From Pseudomonas sp. NCCP-436 (GTDB lineage: Bacteria > Pseudomonadota > Gammaproteobacteria > Pseudomonadales > Pseudomonadaceae), in assembly GCF_019656335.1 (NCBI RefSeq), contig NZ_BPLZ01000005.1, positions 62,001 through 126,000 of the forward strand: a stretch of DNA of 64,000 nucleotides, read 5' to 3'. The first letter of the stretch is position 1, and the number at the start of each line of letters is the position of its first letter. A program made the translations under genes and the position numbers. Positions 1 through 9,098 of this stretch are shown here, piece by piece. The notes below the pieces were generated by a model, which was not told the DNA's origin, searched no databases, and saw nothing but the letters and a program-made list of their open reading frames with translations.

Positions 1-11
1 GCCGATGAAGA

Positions 12-683
12 CTATCGACTCAGTCGATGCACCTCAGCCTCACGCTGCATGTCTCCACCGCCCGCCAGCACTCCGACCTCGAACAGGTGCGGATAACAGC
101 GCCGCAGGTGGTCGAAAAACAGCTGCTCGGGCAAATCTGCGAACTGGCCATGATCCTCCAGATACTCCATGTAGCGCTCACCGGCGGCGTTGTAGGGGTG
201 GAACACGCTGTCATTGACACCATCGAAATCCAGCGGCTCGACCTTGAACACCCGGCACAGCGCCTCATGGAACGCCGGCGTAGCCTTGACCCAACGACCG
301 TCGAGATGCAGCTCGGTGTAGCCATGCATGGCGAACACCTCGCTACGCAGGATTTCAATCAGGCGCGGTGTAGACAGGTGATTGCGCACGTCGGCCAGGC
401 CGATGCGTGCCGGAATTGCGCAATGCCGTGCACAAGCTGCCAGCAGGATGGCCTTGGGTACGCAGTACGACTCAGCAGCAGCCAGTGCATGACTGGCCTT
501 GAGTGTTTGCGAGTCGAGACTGAAGGCATATGGGTTGTAGCGAATATGCTCGCGCACGGCCAGATACAGGGCCACGGCCTGACTGCGCGGATCACGTGCA
601 GGCCCACGCCAACGCTCGGCGAACTCGACTACCAAAGGGTGGTCACTGTCAATGAAGCGTCCGGGACGCAGGTAGGTCTGCAT
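12..683 (-). CDS. Transglutaminase-like domain protein
   Basis: This is a 223-residue cytoplasmic protein with no signal peptide. The core carries the Cys/His of the transglutaminase-like (papain-like) superfamily: Cys74 in ESYCVPKAILLAA and His120 in MHGYTELHLDGRWVKATPAF. Where many relatives have an Asp in the third strand (WVxxDPT), this one reads WVKATPAF, a variant I associate with uncharacterised bacterial transglutaminase-like proteins. It may be a peptidase or amidase; the substrate is unknown. The gene is complete, with its stop at the left edge of the window, and is transcribed away from fadE, so the roughly 145 bases between them hold divergent promoters. Family assignment is fairly sure; function is not. 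Confidence 0.8.
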   Translation of the reverse strand: MQTYLRPGRFIDSDHPLVVEFAERWRGPARDPRSQAVALYLAVREHIRYNPYAFSLDSQTLKASHALAAAESYCVPKAILLAACARHCAIPARIGLADVRNHLSTPRLIEILRSEVFAMHGYTELHLDGRWVKATPAFHEALCRVFKVEPLDFDGVNDSVFHPYNAAGERYMEYLEDHGQFADLPEQLFFDHLRRCYPHLFEVGVLAGGGDMQREAEVHRLSR

Positions 684-827
684 GACGGGTACTCCTGAAG
701 TTCACCCAGTGTAAACCTGACGATTGCGCCATGCTCACGGCTATCCGGCCAAGCTCACAGCTCCTGCTGCCAAATGTGGCTATGCTCGGGCACGGCCCGC
801 CCCACTCATGCTCATGGAGGAATACAC

Positions 828-3275
828 ATGCTAGTTATCTGGTTGCTGGCCTTACTACTCGGTGTTGCCTATCTCGCGCACCGGCGTACCGCCGCCCTGC
901 CGGCACTAGGCATCACCGCCGTATTTTTGCTGGCTATGGCACTGTTCAGCCCGGTTCCCGGCTGGCTGCAATTGGTGTTCTGGATTATCACCGCCGCCCT
1001 GACCGCCTTTGTTCTGCTGCATGACCAGCGCCGGCAACTGTTCACCCGGCCGCTGCTGGCCTGGTTCAAGCGCGTACTGCCGCCAATGTCCGAAACCGAA
1101 CGCGATGCCATTGAGGCCGGCACCGTCTGGTGGGATGGCGAGCTGTTCAGCGGCCGTCCCGACTGGGACAAATTGCTGGCCTACCCCAAGGCAAAATTGA
1201 CGGAAGAGGAACAGGCCTTTCTCGACGGCCCCACCGAAGAACTGTGCGCCATGATCAGCGACTGGCAGGTGGGTCAGCAGATGGATCTGCCGGAAAAGGC
1301 CTGGCAACACATCAAGCAACACGGTTTCTTCGCCCTGATCATTCCCAAGCAATATGGCGGCAAGGGATTTTCCGCCTATGCCCACTCACAGGTCGCAATG
1401 AAACTGGCCACCCGCAGTGGCGACCTGGCTTCAACCGTGATGGTGCCCAACTCCCTGGGACCTGCCGAGCTACTGCTGCACTACGGCACCGAGGCGCAGC
1501 GCAACCACTATCTGCCACGCCTGGCACGCGGTGAAGAAATCCCCTGTTTTGCACTAACCGGCCCCTTGGCCGGTTCCGACGCCGGTGCCATGCCGGATAC
1601 CGGCATCATCTGCAGGGGACAGTGGAACGGTGAGGAGATCATCGGTCTGCGTCTGAACTGGGAAAAGCGTTACATCACCCTTGGCCCGGTAGCCACCTTG
1701 CTCGGCCTGGCCTTCAAGGCCTATGACCCGGATCACCTGCTGGGTGATAAGGAAGAATTGGGCATCAGTCTGGCTCTGGTGCCTACCAATACCCCCGGAG
1801 TGGAGATTGGCCGCCGCCACCTGCCGCTGGGCGCGGCCTTCATGAACGGCCCCAACTCCGGCAAGGACGTGTTCATCCCGCTGGACTACCTGATTGGAGG
1901 CCCGGAGTACCTGGGCAAGGGCTGGATGATGCTGATGAACTGTCTATCCGTCGGCCGCTCCATTTCACTACCGGCGGTAGGCACCGGCGCCGCCAAGTTC
2001 ACCAGCCTCACTACCGGACAGTACGCCCGCCTGCGCGAGCAGTTCAACGCACCGCTGGCTGCCTTCGAGGGTGTTCAGGAGGCACTGGCACAAATCGTCG
2101 GCAATGCCTGGCTGATGGACAGCGCGCGCATCCTCACTGCCAACGCGGTGGATCTGGGCGAGAAGCCTTCGGTGCTTTCGGCCATTCTCAAGTACCACCT
2201 TACCGAGCGTGGGCGCGACTGTATCCGACACGCCATGGACGTGCATGGCGGCAAGGGCATCATCATGGGCCCAAACAATTACCTGGCTCGGTTCTGGCAA
2301 GCTGCGCCGATCTTCATCACCGTCGAAGGTGCCAATATCCTCTCACGCAATCTGATGATCTTCGGCCAGGGTGCCATCCGCTGCCACCCCTACGTACTCC
2401 AGGAAATGCAGTTGGCCAGTCGTGAAGACAACGAACAGACACTGGCCGACTTCGACCAACTGCTGCTGAAGCATATCGGCTTCGCTATCGGCAACGCCGC
2501 CAGCAGCCTGCTGCTGGGGCTGGGCCGCGGACACTTGGGAATGGTTCCGGGGGACGATCTCAGCCGATCCTACTTCCGCGCACTAAACCGTCTGGCTGCC
2601 GCCTTTGCCATGTGCGCCGACAGCAGCATGCTGTTGCTCGGTGGCGAACTGAAACGCCGCGAACGGCTTTCCGCTCGACTCGGTGACGTACTCAGCCATC
2701 TCTATCTGGCTTCGGCCACACTCAAGCGCTATCACGATCTGGACTACCCCGAGACCATACGGCCACTGGTGCGCTGGGCACTGGAAGAAAACCTGCAATG
2801 CGCCGAGCAGGGGCTTGCCGATCTACTCGACAATTTCCCCAGCCGTCCCTTCGCTTGCCTGCTCAAGCTGCTGGTGTTCCCGCTCGGCCGCTGCCACAAG
2901 GGCCCGGACGATTCGCTGGATGCAGAAGTGGCGGCCATCATCGGTCGCCCGGCCGGCGATCCAGCATTGGAGCTTCTTCTGGAAGGGTGCTACCGGCCGC
3001 AGGCAGAACAGGACGCAGTGGGCGCCCTGCAGCATGCGCTAAGCCTGCTACAGGCCAGCGAGGATGCTCGCAAACGTTTGAGCCAGGCCCTGCGTGACGG
3101 CACCCTGCGCCCGCCCCCCGGCCAGGACGCCATCGCAGCAGCTATTGCTGCCGGCATCCTCGAGACCGAAGCGGGACAACGCCTGCAAGAGGCTGAGGCG
3201 GCACGACGTCGGGTCATCGATGTCGATGACTTTGCCCACGATGAGCTCACCCTTGCCCCTGGCCAGGTGCGCTGA
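828..3275 (+). CDS. fadE: Acyl-CoA dehydrogenase FadE
   Basis: The 815-residue product matches the size of E. coli FadE and should catalyse the FAD-dependent first step of fatty-acid beta-oxidation, acyl-CoA to trans-2-enoyl-CoA, at the inner membrane. Two hydrophobic segments fill about residues 1-60, starting MLVIWLLALLLGVAYL. The dehydrogenase core follows, with CFALTGPLAGSDAGAMPDTG in the middle domain and VHGGKGIIMGPNNYLARF and FITVEGANILSRNLMIFGQG in the C-terminal helical domain. A FadE-specific C-terminal extension completes it. I chose the ATG at 828 because GGAGG lies 7 bases upstream; an in-frame ATG at 774 lacks such a site and would spoil the membrane anchor. The next gene follows by about 80 bases on the same strand. 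Confidence 0.95.
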   Translation: MLVIWLLALLLGVAYLAHRRTAALPALGITAVFLLAMALFSPVPGWLQLVFWIITAALTAFVLLHDQRRQLFTRPLLAWFKRVLPPMSETERDAIEAGTVWWDGELFSGRPDWDKLLAYPKAKLTEEEQAFLDGPTEELCAMISDWQVGQQMDLPEKAWQHIKQHGFFALIIPKQYGGKGFSAYAHSQVAMKLATRSGDLASTVMVPNSLGPAELLLHYGTEAQRNHYLPRLARGEEIPCFALTGPLAGSDAGAMPDTGIICRGQWNGEEIIGLRLNWEKRYITLGPVATLLGLAFKAYDPDHLLGDKEELGISLALVPTNTPGVEIGRRHLPLGAAFMNGPNSGKDVFIPLDYLIGGPEYLGKGWMMLMNCLSVGRSISLPAVGTGAAKFTSLTTGQYARLREQFNAPLAAFEGVQEALAQIVGNAWLMDSARILTANAVDLGEKPSVLSAILKYHLTERGRDCIRHAMDVHGGKGIIMGPNNYLARFWQAAPIFITVEGANILSRNLMIFGQGAIRCHPYVLQEMQLASREDNEQTLADFDQLLLKHIGFAIGNAASSLLLGLGRGHLGMVPGDDLSRSYFRALNRLAAAFAMCADSSMLLLGGELKRRERLSARLGDVLSHLYLASATLKRYHDLDYPETIRPLVRWALEENLQCAEQGLADLLDNFPSRPFACLLKLLVFPLGRCHKGPDDSLDAEVAAIIGRPAGDPALELLLEGCYRPQAEQDAVGALQHALSLLQASEDARKRLSQALRDGTLRPPPGQDAIAAAIAAGILETEAGQRLQEAEAARRRVIDVDDFAHDELTLAPGQVR

Positions 3276-3354
3276 AACCATCGCCCGGAAACAGGACAGC
3301 GGGCGCCAGGATCTCTATACTCCTGCGCCCGTTCCAGCCAACAGGAAGCCCGCC

Positions 3355-3762
3355 ATGGCCAGCCATCTCGAACACCACCTTGCCCTGCTCAAGCACCTTC
3401 GCGGCATTCTGGTCGCCCTGGGCGACGCCGAACAGGTGCTCGACGACAGCCACGACCTGTTTCTCGAACGCTACGACGAACTGCTTGCTGAGCTGCCGCG
3501 CGACCCGCTCGCCAGCCAGTATCTGGGCCAGGATCTGATCAGCCAGATCTTCCACCGCTACCCACAAATCGCCCATCTGGTACCGAGAGACCTGCTGTGG
3601 TTCTTCGGCGGCGACTGCCTGCATTTCATGCCTGACGAAGAAATCACCCTGTACCAGACCCTCGACGAGCGTCGCTTCGAAGCCGAGGAAAAGGGCGAAC
3701 CCTTCGACTGGAATCAGGAAAAGCAACTGCTGGCCCTGCCCACCGACGGCGCCAGCCACTAA
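3355..3762 (+). CDS. Conserved hypothetical protein (PA2817-like)
   Basis: This small acidic cytoplasmic protein of 135 residues starts MASHLEHHLALLKHLRGILV and contains VPRDLLWFFGGDCLHFMPDEE in the middle. I recognise it as the family that follows fadE-type acyl-CoA dehydrogenases in Pseudomonas (PA2817-like), but no function is known to me. An AGGA motif lies upstream of the chosen ATG; a longer in-frame reading from 3094 would overlap fadE in another frame and is unlikely. A GC-rich hairpin lies just after the stop. Co-transcription with fadE is plausible from spacing alone. Confidence 0.85.
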   Translation: MASHLEHHLALLKHLRGILVALGDAEQVLDDSHDLFLERYDELLAELPRDPLASQYLGQDLISQIFHRYPQIAHLVPRDLLWFFGGDCLHFMPDEEITLYQTLDERRFEAEEKGEPFDWNQEKQLLALPTDGASH

Positions 3763-3777
3763 CCCTCTCCCGCCAGT

Positions 3778-3806
3778 GCCGCCTGCCACCGACAGGCGGC
3801 CTTCTC
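3778..3806 (+). terminator. Probable terminator after the fadE transcript
   Basis: An 8-bp perfect stem (GCCGCCTG / CAGGCGGC) with a 7-base loop is followed by a pyrimidine-rich CTTCTC. The U-run is weak, so this is a probable rather than textbook intrinsic terminator. It sits 16 bases after the stop of the PA2817-like gene. Confidence 0.55.
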
Positions 3807-3907
3807 AGCCTCTCTCCGTTCTCCTTCAAACCCGCCCGGTGCTCATACGGCCCGAACGGCGCGCGGGTGTTCGCCTACGCTCATAACCAAAGTGAATGAC
3901 AACCAAC

Positions 3908-3958
3908 TGACCAAAAGGTCAAATATTTGTTGACCCAAAAGTCAGAAAACTCTAGATT
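3908..3958 (+). promoter_or_regulatory. xdh promoter with paired inverted-repeat operators
   Basis: Two related inverted repeats stand 23 bp apart: TGACC-AAAA-GGTCA at 3908-3921 and TGAC-CCAAAA-GTCA at 3931-3944. The second contains a good -35 (TTGACC, 3930-3935). Seventeen bases later comes a -10-like TAGATT (3953-3958). The layout suggests a repressor binding over the promoter core, about two helical turns between sites. The regulator is not in this window; a GntR- or TetR-type purine regulator is a guess. The 5' leader to xdhA would be about 85 bases. Confidence 0.6.
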
Positions 3959-4046
3959 GCAACCATGGCCACCACGCCCGGGGTTTGCGTTGCGTGCCCC
4001 CGTGAGCCAGTTGAATCGATAAAAATAAAACGCCTGGAGGTCGTCC

Positions 4047-5486
4047 TTGATCCAGTTTTTACTCAACCGGGAGCTGCGCACCGAGCATGCCCTGGATCCC
4101 AACGTCACCGTGCTCAATTACCTGCGTGAACACGTCGGCAAGACCGGAACCAAGGAAGGCTGCGCCTCAGGCGACTGTGGCGCCTGCACCGTGGTAGTCG
4201 GCGAGCTGGACGGCGATCGCGTCCGTTACCGCACCCTCAACTCCTGCCTGACCTTCGTTTCCAGCCTGCACGGCAAGCAGTTGATCACCGTGGAAGATCT
4301 CAAGCACCAGGGCAGACTGCACAGCGTGCAGCAGGCCATGGTTGACTGCCACGGCTCTCAGTGCGGCTTCTGCACCCCCGGCTTTATCATGTCGCTGTTC
4401 GCCCTGCAGAAGAACTCCGACGGTTTCGACAAGGGCCAGACTCTCGAAGCTCTGGCCGGCAACCTGTGCCGCTGCACCGGCTACCGTCCGATCATCGATG
4501 CCGCCGAACAGGCCTGCCGCCAAAAGCAGTCGGATCAGTTCGACGCCTTCGAGAGCGACACCGTGGCCAAACTCAAAGCCATTGCCCCGCGCGAGACTGC
4601 TGAACTCAACAGTGGCGACAAGCGCTGTCTGGTACCACTGACCGTCGCCGACCTGGCAGAGATCTACGTCGCCAATCCGCAGGCTCGCCTGCTCGCCGGC
4701 GGCACCGACCTGGCACTGGAAGTGACCCAGTTCCACCGTGAGCTGCCGGTGATGATCTACGTCGGCCATATTGAGGACATGAAGCGTATCGAGGTGACCG
4801 ACGAGGCCATCGAGATCGGTGCAGCAGCGACACTGACCGACTGCTACCAGGCCCTGGCGGCCGACTACCCGGACTTCGGCGAACTGCTGCATCGTTTCGC
4901 CTCCCTGCAGATCCGCAACCAGGGCACCCTGGGCGGCAACATCGGCAACGCCTCGCCGATCGGCGACGCCCCGCCGCTGCTGATCGCCCTCGGCGCGCAG
5001 ATCGCCCTGCGCCAGGGCAACAGCCGGCGCATTCTGCCGCTACAGGACTACTTCCTCGACTACAAGGTCACCGCTCGTCAGGAAGGTGAGTTCATCGAGA
5101 AGATCATCGTGCCGCGTGCCCGACCGAATCAGGCCTTCCGTGCCTACAAGGTTTCCAAGCGCCTGGACGACGACATCTCCGCCGTGTGTGCAGCCTTCAA
5201 CCTGACCATCGAGGACGGCGTGGTGCGCGATGCCCGCATCGCCTTCGGCGGCATGGCTGGCATTCCCAAGCGCGCCAGTGCCTGTGAAGCCGCGCTGATC
5301 GGTTCGGCCTGGTATCCGGACGTGATCGAACGTGCCTGCGAGGCACTTAGCGAGGACTTCACCCCGCTTACCGACTTCCGCGCCAGCAAGGAATACCGCC
5401 TGCTCACTGCCCAGAACCTGCTGCGCAAGTTCTTCCTGGAACAGCAGTCACCCGAGATCGAGACCCGGGTTACCGCTTACGCCTGA
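4047..5486 (+). CDS. xdhA: Xanthine dehydrogenase small subunit (2Fe-2S/FAD)
   Basis: XdhA (479 residues) carries electrons from the molybdenum subunit through two iron-sulfur clusters to FAD. The plant-type ferredoxin domain has Cys39, Cys44, Cys47 and Cys67 (EGCASGDCGACTVVV). The helical second cluster has Cys106, Cys109, Cys141 and Cys143 (CGFCTPGF and NLCRCTGYRP). The FAD domain follows, with LLAGGTDLALEV and IRNQGTLGGNIGNASPIGD. The start is TTG at 4047, supported by GGAGG six bases upstream; no ATG fits, since the cluster domain begins immediately. It is first in an operon with xdhB, xdhC and guaD. No deviation from the family is visible apart from the non-ATG start. Confidence 0.97.
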   Translation: MIQFLLNRELRTEHALDPNVTVLNYLREHVGKTGTKEGCASGDCGACTVVVGELDGDRVRYRTLNSCLTFVSSLHGKQLITVEDLKHQGRLHSVQQAMVDCHGSQCGFCTPGFIMSLFALQKNSDGFDKGQTLEALAGNLCRCTGYRPIIDAAEQACRQKQSDQFDAFESDTVAKLKAIAPRETAELNSGDKRCLVPLTVADLAEIYVANPQARLLAGGTDLALEVTQFHRELPVMIYVGHIEDMKRIEVTDEAIEIGAAATLTDCYQALAADYPDFGELLHRFASLQIRNQGTLGGNIGNASPIGDAPPLLIALGAQIALRQGNSRRILPLQDYFLDYKVTARQEGEFIEKIIVPRARPNQAFRAYKVSKRLDDDISAVCAAFNLTIEDGVVRDARIAFGGMAGIPKRASACEAALIGSAWYPDVIERACEALSEDFTPLTDFRASKEYRLLTAQNLLRKFFLEQQSPEIETRVTAYA

Positions 5487-5549
5487 TGGCGCAGTGAATT
5501 TAGACGCCGCCGGCCCGCACCGGCGGCATGCGAAGTTTTGGAGGCGAAG

Positions 5550-7946
5550 ATGTCCAGTCATATCGAACACAAATCCCAGGCTGAACTGGCCGAACTGTTC
5601 CGCGCCGGCATGACCACTGGCGTTGGCCGCAGCGTCAAGCACGAGAGCGCGGACAAGCACGTGTCCGGCGAAGCGGTCTACGTCGACGACCGCCTAGAAT
5701 TCCCCAACCAACTGCATGTTTACGCGCGTCAGTCGGATCGCGCCCACGCGCGCATCCTGCGTATCGATACCAGCCCCTGCTACCAGTTCCCCGGGGTGGC
5801 CATTGCCATCACCAAGGATGATGTGCCGGGCCAGCTGGATATCGGCCCGGTGGTCGCCGGTGACCCGCTGCTGGCCGATGGCAAGGTGGAGTATGTCGGC
5901 CAAGTGGTGCTGGCGGTTGCCGCCGACAGCCTGGAGACCGCACGCAAGGCGGCCATGGCCGCGATCATCGAATACGAGGATCTGGAACCGGTGCTCGACG
6001 TGGTCGAGGCCTATCGCAAGAAGCACTTCGTGCTCGACAGCCACACCCACCGCATCGGTGATTCGGCTGCCGGGCTGGCCAGCGCCCCACACCGTCTGAA
6101 GGGCACCCTGCACATCGGTGGCCAGGAGCACTTCTATCTGGAAACCCAGATTTCCTCGGTGATGCCCACAGAAGATGGCGGCATGCTGGTCTACACCTCG
6201 ACGCAGAACCCCACCGAAGTGCAGAAACTGGTAGCCGAAGTGCTCGGCGTACCGATGAACAAGATAGTCATCGACATGCGTCGCATGGGCGGTGGTTTCG
6301 GCGGCAAGGAAACCCAGGCTGCCGGCCCGGCCTGCCTGTGTGCTGTGATCGCACACCTGACCGGCCGGCCAACCAAGATGCGTCTGCCGCGCATGGAAGA
6401 CATGAGCATGACCGGCAAGCGTCATCCCTTCTATGTCGAATACGAAGTGGGTTTCGACGACGACGGTCTGCTGCGCGGCATCGAAATGGACCTAGCCGGC
6501 AACTGTGGCTACTCCCCGGATCTATCCGGTTCCATCGTCGACCGTGCAATGTTCCACTCGGATAACGCCTACTTCCTCGGCAATGCCACCATCAACGGCC
6601 ATCGCTGCAAGACCAACACCGCCTCCAACACCGCCTACCGCGGCTTCGGCGGCCCGCAGGGCATGGTCGCCATTGAGGAAGTGATGGACGCTGTGGCTCG
6701 CCATCTGGGCAAGGATCCGCTGGAGGTGCGCAAGCTCAACTACTACGGCAAGACCGAGCGCAATGTCACCCACTACCACCAGACCGTAGAACACAACGTC
6801 ATCCACGAGATGACTGCCGAACTTGAGGAAAGCGCCGAGTACGCCAAACGCCGTGAGGAAATCCGTGCCTTCAACGCCAACAGCCCGGTACTGAAGAAAG
6901 GCCTGGCGCTGACTCCGGTGAAGTTCGGTATAAGTTTCACCGCCACCTTCCTCAACCAGGCCGGTGCGCTGATTCACATCTACACCGACGGCTCGATCCA
7001 CCTGAACCATGGTGGCACCGAGATGGGTCAGGGCCTCAATACCAAGGTCGCGCAGGTCGTGGCCGAAGTGTTCCAGGTGGACATCTCGCGCATCCAGATC
7101 ACCGCCACCAACACCGACAAGGTGCCCAACACCTCGCCCACCGCAGCCTCCAGCGGCGCCGACCTCAACGGCATGGCGGCGAAGAATGCGGCCGAAACCA
7201 TCAAGCAGCGCCTGGTGGACTTCCTCGTACGCGAGTACCGGGTCACCCCGGAAGACGTCGAGTTCCGCAACGGTCAGGTGCGTGTGCGCGACCACTTCCT
7301 TTCCTTCGAGGAAATGATCCAGAAAGCCTACTTCGGCCAGGTATCGCTGTCTTCGACCGGTTTCTACCGTACACCGAAGATCTACTACGACCGCGACAAG
7401 GCCGCCGGCCGCCCCTTCTACTACTACGCCTACGGCGTGGCCTGCGTGGAAGTGCTAGTGGATACCCTGACCGGCGAATACCGCATGCTGCGCGCCGACA
7501 TCCTGCATGACGTGGGCGACTCACTGAACCCGGCCATCGACATCGGCCAGGTCGAGGGGGCTTTCGTCCAGGGCATGGGCTGGCTGACCACCGAGGAGCT
7601 GGTGTGGAGCGACAAGGGCCGGCTGATGACCAACGGCCCGGCCAGCTACAAGATCCCGGCCATAGCCGACATGCCCATCGACCTGCGGGTGAAACTGGTG
7701 GAAAACCGCAAGAATCCGGAAGACACCGTATTCCACTCCAAGGCCGTCGGCGAGCCGCCGTTCATGCTCGGCATCGCCGCCTGGTGCGCCCTCAAGGACG
7801 CCGTGGCCAGCCTGGCCGACTACAAGGTGCAACCGCAGATCGACGCCCCTGCCACCCCTGAGCGCGTGCTCTGGGGTGTGGAGCAGATGCGCAAGCTGAA
7901 AGCTGCCAGCAAGGCGACCAACGCTGCCGAGGTTGAACCGGCGTAA
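5550..7946 (+). CDS. xdhB: Xanthine dehydrogenase large subunit (molybdenum)
   Basis: XdhB (798 residues) holds the molybdopterin centre that hydroxylates hypoxanthine and xanthine to urate. Visible family motifs in order are GGQEHFYLETQ (substrate/Mo pocket Gln), MGGGFGGKETQ, NTAYRGFGGPQGM, GGTEMGQGLNTKVAQ and, near the C-terminus, KAVGEPPFMLG with the catalytic base Glu. The ATG at 5550 is preceded by GGAGG at 5540-5544; an upstream in-frame TTG is less likely. It follows xdhA after about 60 bases. A repeat-rich stretch and a 43-codon ORF lie between it and xdhC. Confidence 0.97.
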   Translation: MSSHIEHKSQAELAELFRAGMTTGVGRSVKHESADKHVSGEAVYVDDRLEFPNQLHVYARQSDRAHARILRIDTSPCYQFPGVAIAITKDDVPGQLDIGPVVAGDPLLADGKVEYVGQVVLAVAADSLETARKAAMAAIIEYEDLEPVLDVVEAYRKKHFVLDSHTHRIGDSAAGLASAPHRLKGTLHIGGQEHFYLETQISSVMPTEDGGMLVYTSTQNPTEVQKLVAEVLGVPMNKIVIDMRRMGGGFGGKETQAAGPACLCAVIAHLTGRPTKMRLPRMEDMSMTGKRHPFYVEYEVGFDDDGLLRGIEMDLAGNCGYSPDLSGSIVDRAMFHSDNAYFLGNATINGHRCKTNTASNTAYRGFGGPQGMVAIEEVMDAVARHLGKDPLEVRKLNYYGKTERNVTHYHQTVEHNVIHEMTAELEESAEYAKRREEIRAFNANSPVLKKGLALTPVKFGISFTATFLNQAGALIHIYTDGSIHLNHGGTEMGQGLNTKVAQVVAEVFQVDISRIQITATNTDKVPNTSPTAASSGADLNGMAAKNAAETIKQRLVDFLVREYRVTPEDVEFRNGQVRVRDHFLSFEEMIQKAYFGQVSLSSTGFYRTPKIYYDRDKAAGRPFYYYAYGVACVEVLVDTLTGEYRMLRADILHDVGDSLNPAIDIGQVEGAFVQGMGWLTTEELVWSDKGRLMTNGPASYKIPAIADMPIDLRVKLVENRKNPEDTVFHSKAVGEPPFMLGIAAWCALKDAVASLADYKVQPQIDAPATPERVLWGVEQMRKLKAASKATNAAEVEPA

Positions 7947-7960
7947 CGCCAAAGACCGCC

Positions 7961-8042
7961 CCGCTGGATGTAAAGATCGACATCCACCCTACGGGCTGCC
8001 GAGGTTCGTAGGGTGGACAACCGCGCAGCGTCATCCACCAGG
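7961..8042. repeat. REP-like nested inverted repeats
   Basis: Several hairpins are packed between xdhB and the small ORF upstream of xdhC. GGATGT/ACATCC pair across eight bases (7966-7985). CCACCCTACG at 7984-7993 is a perfect complement of CGTAGGGTGG at 8007-8016. GGTGGA then pairs with TCCACC near 8034-8039. The GTAGGGTGG core recurs at about 39.05-39.1 kb. This is the look of a dispersed intergenic repeat common in Pseudomonas; it may protect or attenuate the xdhAB part of the message. Confidence 0.7.
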
Positions 8043-8075
8043 GGCGTGAATGAGAAACAAAGCAGGTGTACAACA

Positions 8076-8207
8076 ATGACAAAACACACCGAACCGAATA
8101 ACCCGCCCGCACGCCCGACGCCGGTACCGATTCTCGATCCGTCGCCGAGCAACTGGCGCCTGCCGCGCCCGGGCCAGACCACTCCGAGCTGGAGACTGAG
8201 CAAATGA
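8076..8207 (+). CDS. Small proline-rich ORF overlapping xdhC start
   Basis: A 43-codon ORF starts MTKHTEPNNPPARPTPVPIL and ends WRLSK. Ten of its residues are Pro. Its TGA overlaps the xdhC ATG as ATGA, the arrangement used for translational coupling. A weak purine-rich site (AGCAGGT) lies about 9 bases before the ATG. I do not recognise a family. It has no membrane segment or signal peptide. It could be a real microprotein, a leader that couples xdhC translation, or chance; the junction is the best argument for translation. Confidence 0.45.
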   Translation: MTKHTEPNNPPARPTPVPILDPSPSNWRLPRPGQTTPSWRLSK

Positions 8208-9034
8208 ACTGGATCAGCGCACTCGCCGAGCTGCAGCAAAAGGGTGAAGCCTGCGTTCTGGTAACCATCATCGAGGAGCGCGGCTCAACGCCGCGCAACT
8301 CCGGCTCGAAGATGGTGGTCACCGCCGAGCGTATCTTCGAAACCATCGGTGGCGGCCATCTGGAATACAAGGCCATGGAAATCGCCCGCGAAATGCTCGC
8401 CAGCCGTAGCCAGGATACCCGCCTGGAGCGCTTCTCCCTGGGTGCCAGCCTCGGCCAGTGCTGCGGCGGTGCCACCGTTCTGCTGTTCGAGCCGATGGGC
8501 CAGCCTCAGGCGCAGATCGCCGTGTTCGGCGCAGGCCACGTCGGCCGCGCGCTGGTGCTGTTGCTCGCCAACCTGCCGTGCAAGGTGCGCTGGATCGACT
8601 CACGGGAGAACGAATTCCCCGAGCAGGTTCCTGCCGGCGTGGAAAAGATCGTCAATGACGAGGTAGTCGACGAGGTGGAGAACATGCCACCCGGCAGCTA
8701 CTTCATCGTCATGACCCACAATCACCAGCTCGACCTGGAACTGACGGCAGCAATTCTCAAACGCGGCGATTTCGCCTACTACGGCCTGATCGGCTCGAAA
8801 ACCAAGCGCGTCAAGTTCGAACACCGCCTGCGCGAACGCGGCTTCGACGAACTACTGATGGCACGCATGCGCTGCCCCATGGGCCTGGCCGAGGTCAAAG
8901 GCAAACTGCCTGCGGAAATTGCCGTATCCATCGCCGGCGAAGTGATCGCCACCTACAACGCCAACTTCGGCCAGGAAGTGAATAAGGGCGAGTCCGCCGT
9001 CGCCCGTCTGCTGCCCGGCTCGCGCCGCGCCTGA
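8204..9034 (+). CDS. xdhC: Xanthine dehydrogenase accessory protein XdhC
   Basis: XdhC (276 residues) binds the molybdenum cofactor and helps deliver its sulfurated form to XdhB. The N-terminal XdhC/CoxI domain shows VTIIEERGSTPRNSGSKMVV and TIGGGHLEYKA. The Rossmann-like domain shows AVFGAGHVGRALVLLLANL and, later, YYGLIGSKTKRVKFEHRL. The ATG at 8204 has GGAG nine bases upstream, inside the end of the small ORF. It is followed after about 64 bases by guaD, so xdhABC and guaD likely form one transcript. Confidence 0.95.
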   Translation: MNWISALAELQQKGEACVLVTIIEERGSTPRNSGSKMVVTAERIFETIGGGHLEYKAMEIAREMLASRSQDTRLERFSLGASLGQCCGGATVLLFEPMGQPQAQIAVFGAGHVGRALVLLLANLPCKVRWIDSRENEFPEQVPAGVEKIVNDEVVDEVENMPPGSYFIVMTHNHQLDLELTAAILKRGDFAYYGLIGSKTKRVKFEHRLRERGFDELLMARMRCPMGLAEVKGKLPAEIAVSIAGEVIATYNANFGQEVNKGESAVARLLPGSRRA

Positions 9035-9098
9035 GCCCTCCGTACACTGACCGAAACGGGTTCGCACAGCGCACCCCACGCATGAGATCCGAATAACC

